From Oleidesulfovibrio alaskensis DSM 16109 (GTDB lineage Bacteria > Desulfobacterota > Desulfovibrionia > Desulfovibrionales > Desulfovibrionaceae): a stretch of 41,473 nt of DNA. Of the stretch, positions 1-8,133 are shown one piece after another. Both the position numbers and the translations under genes were made by a program. The stretch's first letter is position 1. The number at the start of each line of letters is the position of its first letter. The stretch covers positions 1 to 41,473 of the forward strand of contig NZ_AXWQ01000018.1 of NCBI RefSeq assembly GCF_000482745.1. The letters run 5' to 3'. The notes beneath the pieces are model-generated. The model was given only the letters and a program-made list of their open reading frames with translations. It had not been told where the DNA came from and did no database searches.

Positions 1-44
1 CTGCGTTGTTCGGCGCATGGCGTGCAGCCGGTACGCCGGTAAGT

Positions 45-116
45 GCTCAGCTGACCGGAACATCATGTGCGCAACGGGGGATGCAAGGGGAATCATTCCC
101 CTTGCCCGCCGGAGGC
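45..116. repeat. Diverged copy of the dispersed palindromic repeat, inverted orientation
   Basis: Positions 83-105 form a perfect inverted repeat (GCAAGGGGAAT / ATTCCCCTTGC), followed by CCCGCCGGAGGC. The stretch 69-108 matches the reverse complement of the tandem repeats at 31971-32422 almost base for base, and 45-58 (CAGCTGACCGG core) matches a second block of that element, with diverged sequence between. This makes it a third, inverted copy of the same family. No protein is predicted here. A gene end or promoter could lie off the left edge of the window. Confidence 0.75.
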
Positions 117-153
117 ATGAAAAAGTCATCAGAACAGGGACTGCCGGAAGTAA

Positions 154-179
154 ACAAAAAGGGGCCTTGCGGCCCCTTT
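154..179 (-). terminator. Rho-independent terminator of the nfeD-slipin operon
   Basis: A 9-bp stem, AAAGGGGCC (158-166) and GGCCCCTTT (171-179), with a TTGC loop. Read on the minus strand it ends in TTTTT, about 20 bases after the stop codon of the slipin gene. It therefore closes that minus-strand operon. Confidence 0.85.
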
Positions 180-201
180 CGGTGTGTGTTGTGCAGTCTG
201 G

Positions 202-942
202 TTACTTTTTGCCGTCCATAAACGGCTTAAGCAGGTCAAAGGGAATGGGGATGACAGTAGATGTGCTGCCGGAAGCCATTTCCCGCATGGTCTGCAGGTA
301 GCGCAACTGCAGCGCTGCGGGCGATTCCGCAAGAATTATGGCGGCTTCTTTCAGCTTCGTTGCGGCCTGCTGTTCACCTTCGGCGTTAATGACTTTGGCG
401 CGGCGTTCGCGTTCAGCTTCGGCCTGTTTTGCCATGGCGCGCTGCATTTCTGCGGGCAGGTCTATGTGTTTCAGTTCCACTGCCTGCACCTTTATGCCCC
501 ACGGGTCTGTCTGTTCGTCGAGCAGTTGCTGAATTTTTTCATTTATTTCTTCACGCTGCGACAGCAGTTCATCAAGTTCCGCGCTGCCGCACACACTGCG
601 CAGTGTGGTCTGGGCCAGCTGCGACGTGGCAAACAGATAATCTTCCACTTCAATGATGGCCTTTACCGGATCAACCACGCGAAAATAGACAACGGCGTTC
701 ACTTCGACGGAAACGTTGTCCATGGTGATGACATCCTGATTGGGTACATCGAGCGTAAGAACACGTTTGCTGACGCGCACCATACTGTCGATGATGGGTA
801 TGAGAATGAAAAGGCCCGGACCTTTGGCGCCGATGACCCTGCCCAGACGGAATACAACGGCCCGTTCGTATTCGTTGAGAATTTTGATTGAAACAATGAA
901 AAACGCTATGACCGCTACGATAATAGGCAGATAGGCAAGCAT
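202..942 (-). CDS. Slipin / stomatin-like SPFH (band 7) membrane protein
   Basis: 246 aa. One N-terminal hydrophobic segment (about residues 1-20) is followed by the stomatin signature NEYERAVVFRLGR and a full SPFH domain, including the conserved block with VDPVKAI and the RSVCG/ELDELLSQREEIN region. A charged helix then ends in an AEAERERRAK-type stretch. Stomatin-like proteins form membrane microdomains and oligomers. The start at 942 has AGGAG nine bases upstream; the longer open frame reaching 1041 has no such signal and lacks family similarity. The gene lies 55 bp downstream of an nfeD gene on the same strand. This is the classic pair in which the NfeD protease cleaves, or works with, the partner stomatin (known from archaeal PH1510/PH1511). 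The role in this organism is inferred. Confidence 0.9.
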   Translation of the reverse strand: MLAYLPIIVAVIAFFIVSIKILNEYERAVVFRLGRVIGAKGPGLFILIPIIDSMVRVSKRVLTLDVPNQDVITMDNVSVEVNAVVYFRVVDPVKAIIEVEDYLFATSQLAQTTLRSVCGSAELDELLSQREEINEKIQQLLDEQTDPWGIKVQAVELKHIDLPAEMQRAMAKQAEAERERRAKVINAEGEQQAATKLKEAAIILAESPAALQLRYLQTMREMASGSTSTVIPIPFDLLKPFMDGKK

Positions 943-997
943 GATGAAGTCTCCTGTCGGGCGGGTACCGGCTGTCCGGTACTTGCGGTTTTGGTTG

Positions 998-2356
998 CTA
1001 TTCCTGCACAGCATCCTCCGGTGCCGGATGCGTCGACACATGGAGTGTCAGCCCCTTTGCACCGGTAACTGTGACTGTCTCGCCTTTGGCGATGGGTTGT
1101 TCTTCTCTGGTTACGGCATTCCACAGGGTGCCGTGCAGTTTTACGGTTCCTTTGCGGCCCTGCCAGCGCATGACCATGGCCTGTTGTCCTGCCAGCTGAT
1201 CTGAAGCCATTGCGGATTTGCTGCGCTGCGCCTTGACCGCAAGCCATACCAGACCGCCCATGAAGGCGCTTATGCCCAGTACGGTGGGGCCGATGGTCAT
1301 CATGGGCAGGCGCAGCCCTTCACTTTCGGGAAAGAGTATGAGCGAGCCGATGAACAGCGCGGCCACACCGGCCAGTGAAAGCAGGCCGAAACTGACCACT
1401 TTGATTTCCAGCAGAAAGAGGACAAGCCCCAGAAGAATAAGAAGCAGGCCCGCCGCCGCCGTGGGGAGTATGGTCATGGCATACAGCCCCAACAGCAGTG
1501 AGAGTGCTCCGAGCACTCCGGGCAGTATGGCTCCTGCATGGGTAAATTCGACAAAAAGCAGAGCCACACCGGCAAGCAGCAGCAGATACGCCACCTGCGG
1601 GTCGAGCAACCAGCCCAGAAAGCGGTAACGCAAACCGGGCTCGTAAGGGATAATGCGTATGTCGTCGGCGGTGAACCGCAATGTCCCCATGCCTGCCGGT
1701 ACGCCCCTGCTGCCTGCCTGTACAAGAAAGTCTTCGGGGGTGGTGGCCATAAACTCCACAACGTTGTTCATTATTGCCTGTGAGGCAGGCAGGCTTTTGC
1801 CTTCCCGAACTGCCGAAACATACCAGTCCACATTGCGGTTGCGCCGTTCTGCCAGACCGGACACAAGGCTGGACAGGTCGTTTTTTACCTTTGTAGCCAT
1901 ATCCCCTTTGGTGTCGGCTCCGTCCGGTGTGACAGGGATGGCCGCTCCCATGGTTGTCTGCGGGGCCATGCCGCTGATGCTGGAAGCCGCCACAATAAAC
2001 ACCCCCGCACTGGCTGCATGTGCTCCGGAAGGACCGACCCATACTCCCACGGGTACATCCGCATTCAGAATGTCCTGCACCATTTCGCGCATGGAAGATA
2101 CAAGGCCTCCGGGCGTGTCCAGCGTCACCAGTACCATGTCGCTGCCGCTTTCGGCCTGTTTGATGGCTCCGCGTAAAAGGTCAGCCGTGGCAGGACCGAT
2201 GCCCGCCTTTATCGTTACATGCACCACAGAAACAGTGTGTTTCTGCACGGCATTTTCAGCTCCGGAAGCTGGCATGGCAGGGTGAAAGGCTGCGAAAAAG
2301 CATAACGTGGCGCAAATGGCCGTTATTTTGCGATACAGAGCATGAGACGTGTTCAT
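998..2356 (-). CDS. NfeD-family membrane-bound serine protease (ClpP-class)
   Basis: 452 aa, the long NfeD form. It has a signal peptide/first TM (about 8-30), a ClpP/SppA-like protease domain (about 40-230) with TLDTPGG and the SGAHAASAG serine motif (Ser116), and a lysine at 156 or 158 suited to complete a Ser-Lys dyad as in Pyrococcus 1510-N. Four to five TM helices (about 275-385) follow, then a C-terminal OB-fold domain (about 395-452, with LAGQQAMVMR and KGETVTVTGAKG). The protease domain probably faces the periplasm. The start at 2356 has CGGAGGA six bases upstream; the frame is open to 2587 but that extension has no support. It is the first gene of a two-gene unit with the slipin. Function is known for the family but the substrate is unknown. 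Confidence 0.9.
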   Translation of the reverse strand: MNTSHALYRKITAICATLCFFAAFHPAMPASGAENAVQKHTVSVVHVTIKAGIGPATADLLRGAIKQAESGSDMVLVTLDTPGGLVSSMREMVQDILNADVPVGVWVGPSGAHAASAGVFIVAASSISGMAPQTTMGAAIPVTPDGADTKGDMATKVKNDLSSLVSGLAERRNRNVDWYVSAVREGKSLPASQAIMNNVVEFMATTPEDFLVQAGSRGVPAGMGTLRFTADDIRIIPYEPGLRYRFLGWLLDPQVAYLLLLAGVALLFVEFTHAGAILPGVLGALSLLLGLYAMTILPTAAAGLLLILLGLVLFLLEIKVVSFGLLSLAGVAALFIGSLILFPESEGLRLPMMTIGPTVLGISAFMGGLVWLAVKAQRSKSAMASDQLAGQQAMVMRWQGRKGTVKLHGTLWNAVTREEQPIAKGETVTVTGAKGLTLHVSTHPAPEDAVQE

Positions 2357-2560
2357 CGTGTTCCTCCGTGGACAGGCGGGCATGAAAAAAGAGGATCCGG
2401 AGCCAGTGTACAGTAAAGCATATTCTGTGAACAGTTTTTTCGGAGATGCGGGGCGCGCAGGAGGTGGAACAATAATCAGGGCGGCAATTGCAACGGCGGG
2501 CTGACCTGACCGGAAATGATGTTGTGTTCTGAAATGAAGACAGTGCGTAATACGAACAGG

Positions 2561-2603
2561 TTGAAAGAAAAAGCCGGCCCCGTACATGACGGCGGGCCGG
2601 CTT
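2561..2603 (-). terminator. Terminator of the lipoprotein-coaBC-glycosylase-fold operon
   Basis: A perfect 10-bp stem (2571-2580 with 2594-2603, GGGCCGGCTT). Read on the minus strand it runs straight into TTTTTCTTTC. It begins seven bases after the stop of the gene at 2610. The opposite strand has no T run, so termination should be one-directional. Confidence 0.85.
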
Positions 2604-2609
2604 CGGGAT

Positions 2610-3506
2610 TCAGCGGGAAACTTTCTGCAGGGCGACCTTGAGACAGGAAATCACGGCTTCCACCGGTGCAGGCGACTCAAGCAGGTAGTCGATGTCGGGC
2701 ATGGCATACAGCCTGAAGCCGTTATAGTGTACAAACTGATACGGACGCAGACCGCAATGGGGGGCAAATGACCGCAGAGCCCTGCTGCCGAAGGCGAACA
2801 CCCTTCGCGGGCGTATTCTGTTTATGCCGGCCAGAAAAATTTCGGGATTGGCCTGCAGGGGGGCGGCATGTTCGTCGGGCGCGGGTGCGGCGGGCAGAGC
2901 CACGGGCCAGAAGGCACTGGTCCCGCGCGGCAGCCTTAGGCTTCCTATGATTTTACGCAGCAACGCGCCGCGTTCTGCATTGGCATTACCGCACAGGTCG
3001 TCGCCCAGCGACCAGTAAGTCCATACCACAGGTGCGGGACCGGGAATTTTGCTCCATGCGGCCTGCCATTGTGGCGGCCACTGTTCGGGGGGCATGCTGC
3101 TGGCCTGCGGGGGCGGCGGAGTGTCTTCCTGCATGGTGCAGGCTGCAGGAGCCTCGTGCGTTACAGGGCGCACAGGAGCAGAAGCCCGCCCGGACGGGCC
3201 GAAGGCTGAATGATTGTCTGAGGAAGCCTGCACCGGTGTTTTTTCTGCGCGCGGGGCTTGCCGCCGGATACTGCGTGCAGGCGTTTCCGGCGTTGTCTCC
3301 TCTGCGGCGGATAAGCCCGAAGAGTGCACCGGACGGCCCGCAGCAGGCGCCTGCGCAAGGGCAGAAGCCTGCGGGGCGGCTGTCTGCTGTTCCCGCCTGC
3401 CCTGCTCTATCCATGCGGTTACCGCATCATCCATAAAAAGATGCTGTACACCGGCCTGATACCACGGGCGCAGGTCTTCGCGGATGGCTACATTTGCAAC
3501 AGCCAA
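2610..3506 (-). CDS. Conserved protein with a uracil-DNA-glycosylase-fold-like C-terminal domain
   Basis: About 298 aa from a TTG start at 3506. This start is chosen because GGAGG lies eight bases upstream; ATG starts at 3521 and 3551 are in frame but have no clear ribosome site. The N-terminal part begins AVANVAIREDLRPWYQAG. A low-complexity Ala/Pro/Gln linker (about 45-150) follows. The C-terminal half has FLAGINRIRPRRVFAFGSRAL, which resembles the strand-helix block of family 4/5 uracil-DNA glycosylases (helix, 'iRPkvifalGs.Al'). I cannot see the Fe-S cysteines or catalytic motifs of active family 4 enzymes, so activity is doubtful. It overlaps the 3' end of coaBC by 19 bases and shares its operon. 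Similar genes may be a Desulfovibrio-lineage family; the function is unknown. Confidence 0.6.
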   Translation of the reverse strand: MAVANVAIREDLRPWYQAGVQHLFMDDAVTAWIEQGRREQQTAAPQASALAQAPAAGRPVHSSGLSAAEETTPETPARSIRRQAPRAEKTPVQASSDNHSAFGPSGRASAPVRPVTHEAPAACTMQEDTPPPPQASSMPPEQWPPQWQAAWSKIPGPAPVVWTYWSLGDDLCGNANAERGALLRKIIGSLRLPRGTSAFWPVALPAAPAPDEHAAPLQANPEIFLAGINRIRPRRVFAFGSRALRSFAPHCGLRPYQFVHYNGFRLYAMPDIDYLLESPAPVEAVISCLKVALQKVSR

Positions 3507-4714
3507 TCCAGAATCCTCCATGCCACTTCGGTTTTGGGCTGTACGGGCCATTCTTCGGTCCGGCCTGTTTTGTCAGCCACAAAAACTTTGTTGGTGGCCG
3601 ATTGAAAACCGCTTTCCGGTGTGCCGACAATATTGCCGACTATCATGTCAGCGTTTTTGCGCCGCAGCTTGCCGACGGCGTTTTCATGCAGGTTGCCCGT
3701 TTCTGCGGCAAACCCGACAATGCGCTGGTTTTCGCGCTTGGCGGTGCCCAGCGTTTTCAGAATGTCGGTGTTGGGAGTGAACCGGATGGACAGCGTTTCC
3801 GTGCCGGATTTTTTGAATTTTTCAGCACCGAAAGGCTCCGGACTGAAGTCGGCGACTGCGGCGGTGAATATACCGGTGTCCATGCGGGGCCACAGGTCGG
3901 CTGCTGCCTGATACATCTGCGCCGCACCGGTTACATCGTGCCGTGTGATGTCTGCGGGCAGCCACGGTGTTGCCGGTCCGCAGACGGCATGCACCTGTGC
4001 GCCCCGCAGCCATGCGGCCACGGCAAAACAGGCTCCCATGACCCCCGAAGAGGGATTGGACCAGAAACGTACGCCGTCCCACTGTTCGCGGGTGGGGCCC
4101 AGAGTGACCATGACCTGCTGTCCGGTCATGTCCTGCGGTGTCATGGCCTGCAGCGTATACAGAAAAATGGTATCAAGGTCTGCCAGCCTGCCCTGCCCCA
4201 CATCCATGCACGCCATGCGCCCGCAGCCGGGTTCCACGGCCACGTGGCCGCGCTGTTTCAGTCTGGCCCAGTTTTCCTGCGTTGCCGGATTGTTCCACAT
4301 GCGCGGGTTCATGGCGGGGGCAATGACCAGCGGTCCTTCAAAGGCCAGTGCCTGGCACGAAAGCATGTCGTCTGCCAGACCGCAGGCCAGACGCGCCAGC
4401 GTGGCCGCCGTGGCGGGAGCGATGAGAAATGCGTGGCAGGCATCCCCGGGGGTGAGATGTCCGAAAACATCGTCACCCACGGGGTACATGCCGGTATATA
4501 CGGGAGAAGCCCCCAGCGCTTCGAAGCTGAGCGGCGTGATGAACTGGCACGCGCTGTCCGTCAGGGTCACACCGGTATCCGCGCCGGTATCTTTAAACCG
4601 GCGCAGCAGATCAAGCGCCTTGTAGGCGGCTACGGAACCGCACACGCCCATGTGCAGGCGTCTGCCGAGATAGCCTGTAAAAGCCAGATGCGCATTGACG
4701 GATGCAGGGCTCAC
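3488..4714 (-). CDS. coaBC: Bifunctional phosphopantothenoylcysteine decarboxylase / phosphopantothenate-cysteine ligase
   Basis: 408 aa, usual length for Dfp/CoaBC. It makes phosphopantothenoylcysteine from 4'-phosphopantothenate and decarboxylates it, two steps of coenzyme A synthesis in the cytosol. The N-terminal flavoprotein CoaC half (about 18-185) carries GVCGSVAAYKALDLLRR, the substrate motif PAMNPRMW and the ACGLADDMLSC region. The CoaB half (about 195-395) carries VTLGPTREQWDGVRFWSNPSSG, AVADF and a Lys-rich EKFKKS segment, ending in RIVGFAAETG and NKVFVADK. The start is GTG at 4714, overlapping by one base the TAG of the upstream lipoprotein gene (TAGTG), so translation is probably coupled. 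An AAGGA lies about nine to ten bases upstream. Confidence 0.95.
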   Translation of the reverse strand: MSPASVNAHLAFTGYLGRRLHMGVCGSVAAYKALDLLRRFKDTGADTGVTLTDSACQFITPLSFEALGASPVYTGMYPVGDDVFGHLTPGDACHAFLIAPATAATLARLACGLADDMLSCQALAFEGPLVIAPAMNPRMWNNPATQENWARLKQRGHVAVEPGCGRMACMDVGQGRLADLDTIFLYTLQAMTPQDMTGQQVMVTLGPTREQWDGVRFWSNPSSGVMGACFAVAAWLRGAQVHAVCGPATPWLPADITRHDVTGAAQMYQAAADLWPRMDTGIFTAAVADFSPEPFGAEKFKKSGTETLSIRFTPNTDILKTLGTAKRENQRIVGFAAETGNLHENAVGKLRRKNADMIVGNIVGTPESGFQSATNKVFVADKTGRTEEWPVQPKTEVAWRILDWLLQM

Positions 4715-5214
4715 TAGTTGACCAGTCCTTCTTCTTTGATGGTGATGTCGCCGGGTACGGCCATGGAAGGCGTGTCCAGAATGGGTTTTTCGAGACCCAC
4801 ATTGTCACGGCGGGGGGCAACCCATACTTCCAGCTCGGTGTTGGTGGCACCATCGGTGATGTTGATGACGGCGAATTTGTCAGGCTTGGTAAAAAGCAGC
4901 AGCGTGCGGGGGCTGATGAACTGAAAACGCAGGCTCCAGCCGTCGCGCTGCATGTTCGAGATGGTGTTTGCAGTCAGCGACCGCGAATCGACCCATCCGG
5001 AAAAGCCGAGAAAACCTGTGCGCTCGGCGCCGGTGCCCAGCACAAAAGAATCTTTGAGCTTCATGTCACGGGGCACAACAATGTCGTTGAAGTCGTAGTA
5101 CAGAAACTGCGAAGCTTCTTCTGTGCCGCCGGAAGTCTTGGAGCTGCCGGTGGTGCAGCCGGAAAGCGCCACCACACAGGCAAGAAGAAGTGCGGGAATG
5201 AGGGATTTCTTCAT
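4714..5214 (-). CDS. Putative outer-membrane or periplasmic lipoprotein of unknown function
   Basis: 166 aa. A clear type II signal peptide, MKKSLIPALLLACVVALSGC, has the lipobox LSGC with the acylated cysteine at residue 20. The mature part has a Ser/Thr-rich linker and then a compact mixed domain (about 38-150) with FNDIVVPRDMKL, GFSGWVDSRS and NMQRDGWSLRFQF. I do not recognise the domain with certainty. The pattern of a protein binding a short hydrophobic strand and ending in a valine-rich repeat could belong to a small envelope lipoprotein family found in Desulfovibrio. AGGAG seven bases before the ATG supports the start. It is the first gene of the operon with coaBC, and the functional link to CoA synthesis is not evident. 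Confidence 0.75.
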   Translation of the reverse strand: MKKSLIPALLLACVVALSGCTTGSSKTSGGTEEASQFLYYDFNDIVVPRDMKLKDSFVLGTGAERTGFLGFSGWVDSRSLTANTISNMQRDGWSLRFQFISPRTLLLFTKPDKFAVINITDGATNTELEVWVAPRRDNVGLEKPILDTPSMAVPGDITIKEEGLVN

Positions 5215-5522
5215 GGGGTCTCCTTGGGAGCAGATAATTCTGAGTTCTGCGGCAACATGGTTCTTATGATGCTGCGCCGCGCAGCGGCGGCGATGTCACT
5301 CGGTATGTGACATAGCGCATGTTGTCCTGTCACGCAACGAATCAGGCCCGCGGAGTGCAGCCTTTGCGCGTTGCGGCGGGCACCGGCGCCGTGCCGTGCT
5401 GTGGCAGCGGGCAGCGCCGGTGCCGAAAAAGACTTGCCTGCCGTGGCAAGTTCTGGTCTTTTGCGGCAATCCGCACCGGTGCGCCCGAAAGAACCGGAAA
5501 ACGAATTAAGGACCATTGTTTT
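5215..5522. other. Divergent promoter region between the lipoprotein operon and queA
   Basis: This 308-base gap separates two divergent transcription units and must hold both promoters. The only clear structure I see is an inverted repeat, TGTCAC (5294-5299) and GTGACA (5307-5312), spaced seven bases, with another TGTCAC a little further on (5330s). It could be an operator. No convincing -35/-10 pair was identified and no small gene is supported. Confidence 0.4.
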
Positions 5523-6665
5523 ATGCATTCCAAGCATCCCACAGATACGGCCCGCCGCTGCGAGGCAGGCACTGACAGCAGCGATACCGCCGCAGACGAC
5601 TACTCTCTTGCCGGATACCGTTTTGAACTGCCCGAAGAACAGATAGCGCAGCATCCGCCGGAACACCGCGGGGCTTCGCGGCTTTTTGTCATGGACAGGA
5701 AGTCCGGTGTTAACACACAGGCTTCTTTTAAGGATATAGGCAGCTTTTTGCCCGAGGGCGCCCTGCTGGTGGCCAACAACTCGCGTGTGCTGCCCGCGCG
5801 CATGCTGGGCAGACGCCCCACCGGCGGCAAGGTGGAATTTCTGCTGCTTACTCCGCTGCCGCTGGTACAGCCGCAGACCGGTACAGACGGCCGCAGCTGT
5901 GCAGAGGCAGAAGGTCTTCTGAGAGCTTCCAAACGGGTGCGGCCTGGTGATGTAATGCATTTTGACGGGCTGGACGTTGAGGTGCTGCACACTGCCGACT
6001 TCGGCCGCTGTGCGGTGCGCATGCACTGGAAAGGCGACCTTGCCGGACTGTTCCTGCGGCAGGGGCATCTGCCGCTGCCGCCGTACATCCGCAGGCCCGA
6101 CGGAGAAGATGACCACAGCAGATACCAGACCGTGTACAGCAGGCAGGACAGACTGGGCTCGGTGGCGGCACCCACCGCGGGGCTGCATTTCACGCCGGAG
6201 CTTACGGCGTCGTTGCAGGAACAGGGATTCGGCTGGGCCGAGGTCACGCTGTATGTCGGCTACGGCACGTTCAGCCCCGTCCGCGCAGAGGATATCCGTA
6301 CCCATACCATGCACCGCGAGTACATGGAAATAACGGAGCAGGCCGCACAGGCCATAAACGATGCAAAACGGCAGGGCCGGCCGGTGGTCACGGTGGGCAC
6401 CACGTCCACAAGGGTGCTGGAAGGGGCATGGGCCGCATGCGGAGAAATTCGTCCTTTTACCGGCTGGACGGACATTTTTATCTATCCGGGGTACCGCTTT
6501 AACGTGGCCGACCACATCATCACCAATTTTCATCTGCCGGAATCGTCATTGCTTATGATGATATCGGCTTTTGCCGGGCGCGAAAAAACCCTGCAGGCCT
6601 ACTGTCAGGCCGTGGCTGCAGGGTACCGCTTTTTCTCATACGGCGACGCCATGCTTATTCTGTAA
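5523..6665 (+). CDS. queA: S-adenosylmethionine:tRNA ribosyltransferase-isomerase (queuosine synthesis)
   Basis: 380 aa. QueA transfers and isomerises the ribosyl part of SAM onto preQ1-modified tRNA to give epoxyqueuosine, the second-last step of queuosine formation. Family blocks present: YRFELPEEQIAQHPPEHRGASRLFV, LLVANNSRVLPARMLGRR, GHLPLPPYIRR, YQTVYSRQDRLGSVAAPTAGLHFT, TLYVGYGTFSPVR, and FITNFHLPESSLLMMISAFAGRE near the C terminus. The N terminus carries about 20 extra polar residues before the conserved start (usual length is nearer 345-355), so a slightly later start cannot be excluded. ATG 5523 has TAAGGA about ten bases upstream. It stands alone; the next genes belong to a separate unit. 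Confidence 0.95.
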   Translation: MHSKHPTDTARRCEAGTDSSDTAADDYSLAGYRFELPEEQIAQHPPEHRGASRLFVMDRKSGVNTQASFKDIGSFLPEGALLVANNSRVLPARMLGRRPTGGKVEFLLLTPLPLVQPQTGTDGRSCAEAEGLLRASKRVRPGDVMHFDGLDVEVLHTADFGRCAVRMHWKGDLAGLFLRQGHLPLPPYIRRPDGEDDHSRYQTVYSRQDRLGSVAAPTAGLHFTPELTASLQEQGFGWAEVTLYVGYGTFSPVRAEDIRTHTMHREYMEITEQAAQAINDAKRQGRPVVTVGTTSTRVLEGAWAACGEIRPFTGWTDIFIYPGYRFNVADHIITNFHLPESSLLMMISAFAGREKTLQAYCQAVAAGYRFFSYGDAMLIL

Positions 6666-6696
6666 GTTTTATGGCACAAACCGCCGTTGCACAATT

Positions 6697-6725
6697 TTGC
6701 AAATTGCCGGGACTTGCGGTATACC
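6697..6725 (+). promoter_or_regulatory. Possible sigma-70-type promoter of the oxidoreductase operon
   Basis: TTGCAA (6697-6702), 17-base spacer, TATACC (6720-6725), four of six matches in each hexamer, 90 bases before the ferredoxin start. The area between queA and the ferredoxin is locally AT-rich. A sigma-54 reading of the overlapping TTGCAC...TTGC was considered and rejected because the spacing and the GG of the -24 box are wrong. Confidence 0.35.
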
Positions 6726-6815
6726 CACGGCACTTAGAATTACCAAAAAAACTCATGACACAGTGAGCTTTTCTTTTCTGAAAAAAGCTTGCGGAAAAAA
6801 CAGAGGGTAGTGCGA

Positions 6816-7061
6816 ATGGCACGGGTTACTTTTCTGGATGAACGGTGCAAGGGGTGCCTGCTGTGCACCACTGTCTGCCCCAAGGAAATCATCCGTCAGT
6901 CTTCCCGCTTTAACCGTAAAGGGTACAAAGTGGCCGAAGTGACTGAAGAGGACATGGAACAGTGTACGGGGTGCGCTTCGTGCGCGCTTATCTGCCCCGA
7001 CTTAGCGATACGGGTATACCGGCCCGAAAAGCCCGCCAAAGGCGAAAAGGCAAAGGAGTAG
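6816..7061 (+). CDS. Dicluster 2[4Fe-4S] ferredoxin, delta subunit of 2-oxoacid:ferredoxin oxidoreductase
   Basis: 81 aa. Two intact CxxCxxCxxxCP clusters, CKGCLLCTTVCP and CTGCASCALICP, bind two [4Fe-4S] centres. It opens with VTFLDERCKGCLLC, as in the delta (KorD/VorD-type) subunits, which carry electrons from the thiamine subunit to external ferredoxin. The C-terminal tail is Lys/Glu-rich. ATG 6816 has a GAGGG about eight bases upstream; the upstream in-frame ATG at 6789 is not needed. It is the first gene of a tight four-gene operon, with only four bases between its stop codon and the next start. Confidence 0.92.
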   Translation: MARVTFLDERCKGCLLCTTVCPKEIIRQSSRFNRKGYKVAEVTEEDMEQCTGCASCALICPDLAIRVYRPEKPAKGEKAKE

Positions 7062-7065
7062 GCGC

Positions 7066-8130
7066 ATGTCGGCAAAGCCCTCAAGAATTTTCATCAAAGG
7101 GAACGAGGCCATAGCTCGCGGAGCGCTGGCTGCCGGGTGCACCTGTTACTTCGGGTATCCCATAACGCCGCAGAACGATATTCCCGAGTTCATGTCCACG
7201 GCCATCATCGAGGCCGGAGGCGAGTTTGTGCAGGCAGAGTCGGAAGTGGCCGCAGCCAACATGCTGCTGGGTGCCGCTGCGGCCGGCCATCGTGCGCTGA
7301 CCACTTCGTCCAGCCCCGGTGTTTCGCTGATGCAGGAAGCCATTTCCTACATGGCGGGCAGCGAACTGCCCGGTGTCATCGTGAACATGAACCGCGGCGG
7401 CCCCGGTCTGGGTGACATCGGTTCGTCGCAGGGCGACTATTTCCAGTCCACCCGCGGCGGCGGACACGGCGACTACCGCACGCTGGTGCTTGCTCCGGGT
7501 ACCTGTCAGGAAGGCTACGACATGATGATCGAAGCCTTTGATCTGTCATTCAAGTACCGCAACCCCGTGCTGATGCTGGGCGATGCCATTGTGGGCCAGA
7601 TGAAGGAACCCGTCACGCCGTGGTCTCCTGAAAAAATTGAAAACTACGGTGCCGCGGACTGGTGCCTGAGCGGTGCCGCCGGACGCGGTCCGCGTCTGCT
7701 CAAGTCGCTGTTTCTTGATGACGGGGCACTGGCAGGACAGAACAGGCATCTGCAGCAGAAGTACGAGGCCATGAAGGTCGAAGCAAGAGCCGAAGTATAC
7801 GAATGCGATGATGCCGAGCTCGTGGTGGTTGCCTATGGTTCCATCGGCCGCATAGTGAAAAGTTCGGTGCGCCGCCTGCGTGCAGAAGGCCGCAAAGTGG
7901 GCCTTGTGCGTCCGCTGACGCTCTACCCCTTCCCCGATGCTCCTTTGCGGGCACTGGCGGAAAAAGGCAAGCGGTTCCTTACCATTGAACAGAACTGCGG
8001 TCAGATGGTCGAAGACGTGCGTCTTTCGGTCCGGGGTCTGGCCGATTCGGATTTCCACGGTCATATGCCCGGCAACCTGCCCGGTTCAGACGACTTTGTG
8101 GAAGCCATAGTCGCAAGGCTGGGGAGGTAA
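7066..8130 (+). CDS. vorB: 2-oxoacid:ferredoxin oxidoreductase alpha subunit (VorB-type)
   Basis: 354 aa. It oxidatively decarboxylates a 2-oxoacid to the acyl-CoA with reduction of ferredoxin. The block KGNEAIARGALAAGCTCYFGYPITPQNDIPEFMS, then QAESEVAAANMLLGAAAAGHRALTTSSSPGVSLMQE and NRGGPGLGDIG, match the pyrimidine-binding alpha subunit of the four-subunit enzymes, closest in wording to proteins named 3-methyl-2-oxobutanoate dehydrogenase VorB. The C-terminal transketolase-like half includes VVVAYGSIGRIVKSSVRRLRAEG. Whether the true substrate is branched-chain oxoacids, 2-oxoglutarate or another cannot be told from sequence. AAAGGAG precedes the ATG. Anaerobic, oxygen-sensitive chemistry is expected. 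Confidence 0.9.
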   Translation: MSAKPSRIFIKGNEAIARGALAAGCTCYFGYPITPQNDIPEFMSTAIIEAGGEFVQAESEVAAANMLLGAAAAGHRALTTSSSPGVSLMQEAISYMAGSELPGVIVNMNRGGPGLGDIGSSQGDYFQSTRGGGHGDYRTLVLAPGTCQEGYDMMIEAFDLSFKYRNPVLMLGDAIVGQMKEPVTPWSPEKIENYGAADWCLSGAAGRGPRLLKSLFLDDGALAGQNRHLQQKYEAMKVEARAEVYECDDAELVVVAYGSIGRIVKSSVRRLRAEGRKVGLVRPLTLYPFPDAPLRALAEKGKRFLTIEQNCGQMVEDVRLSVRGLADSDFHGHMPGNLPGSDDFVEAIVARLGR

Positions 8131-8133
8131 GCC

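Noticed and set aside
6670..6705. Sigma-54 promoter before the oxidoreductase operon (TGGCAC...TTGC, TTGCAC...TTGC)
   Set aside because: The GG-to-GC spacing is 14 bases in one reading and the other lacks the GG and is one base short.
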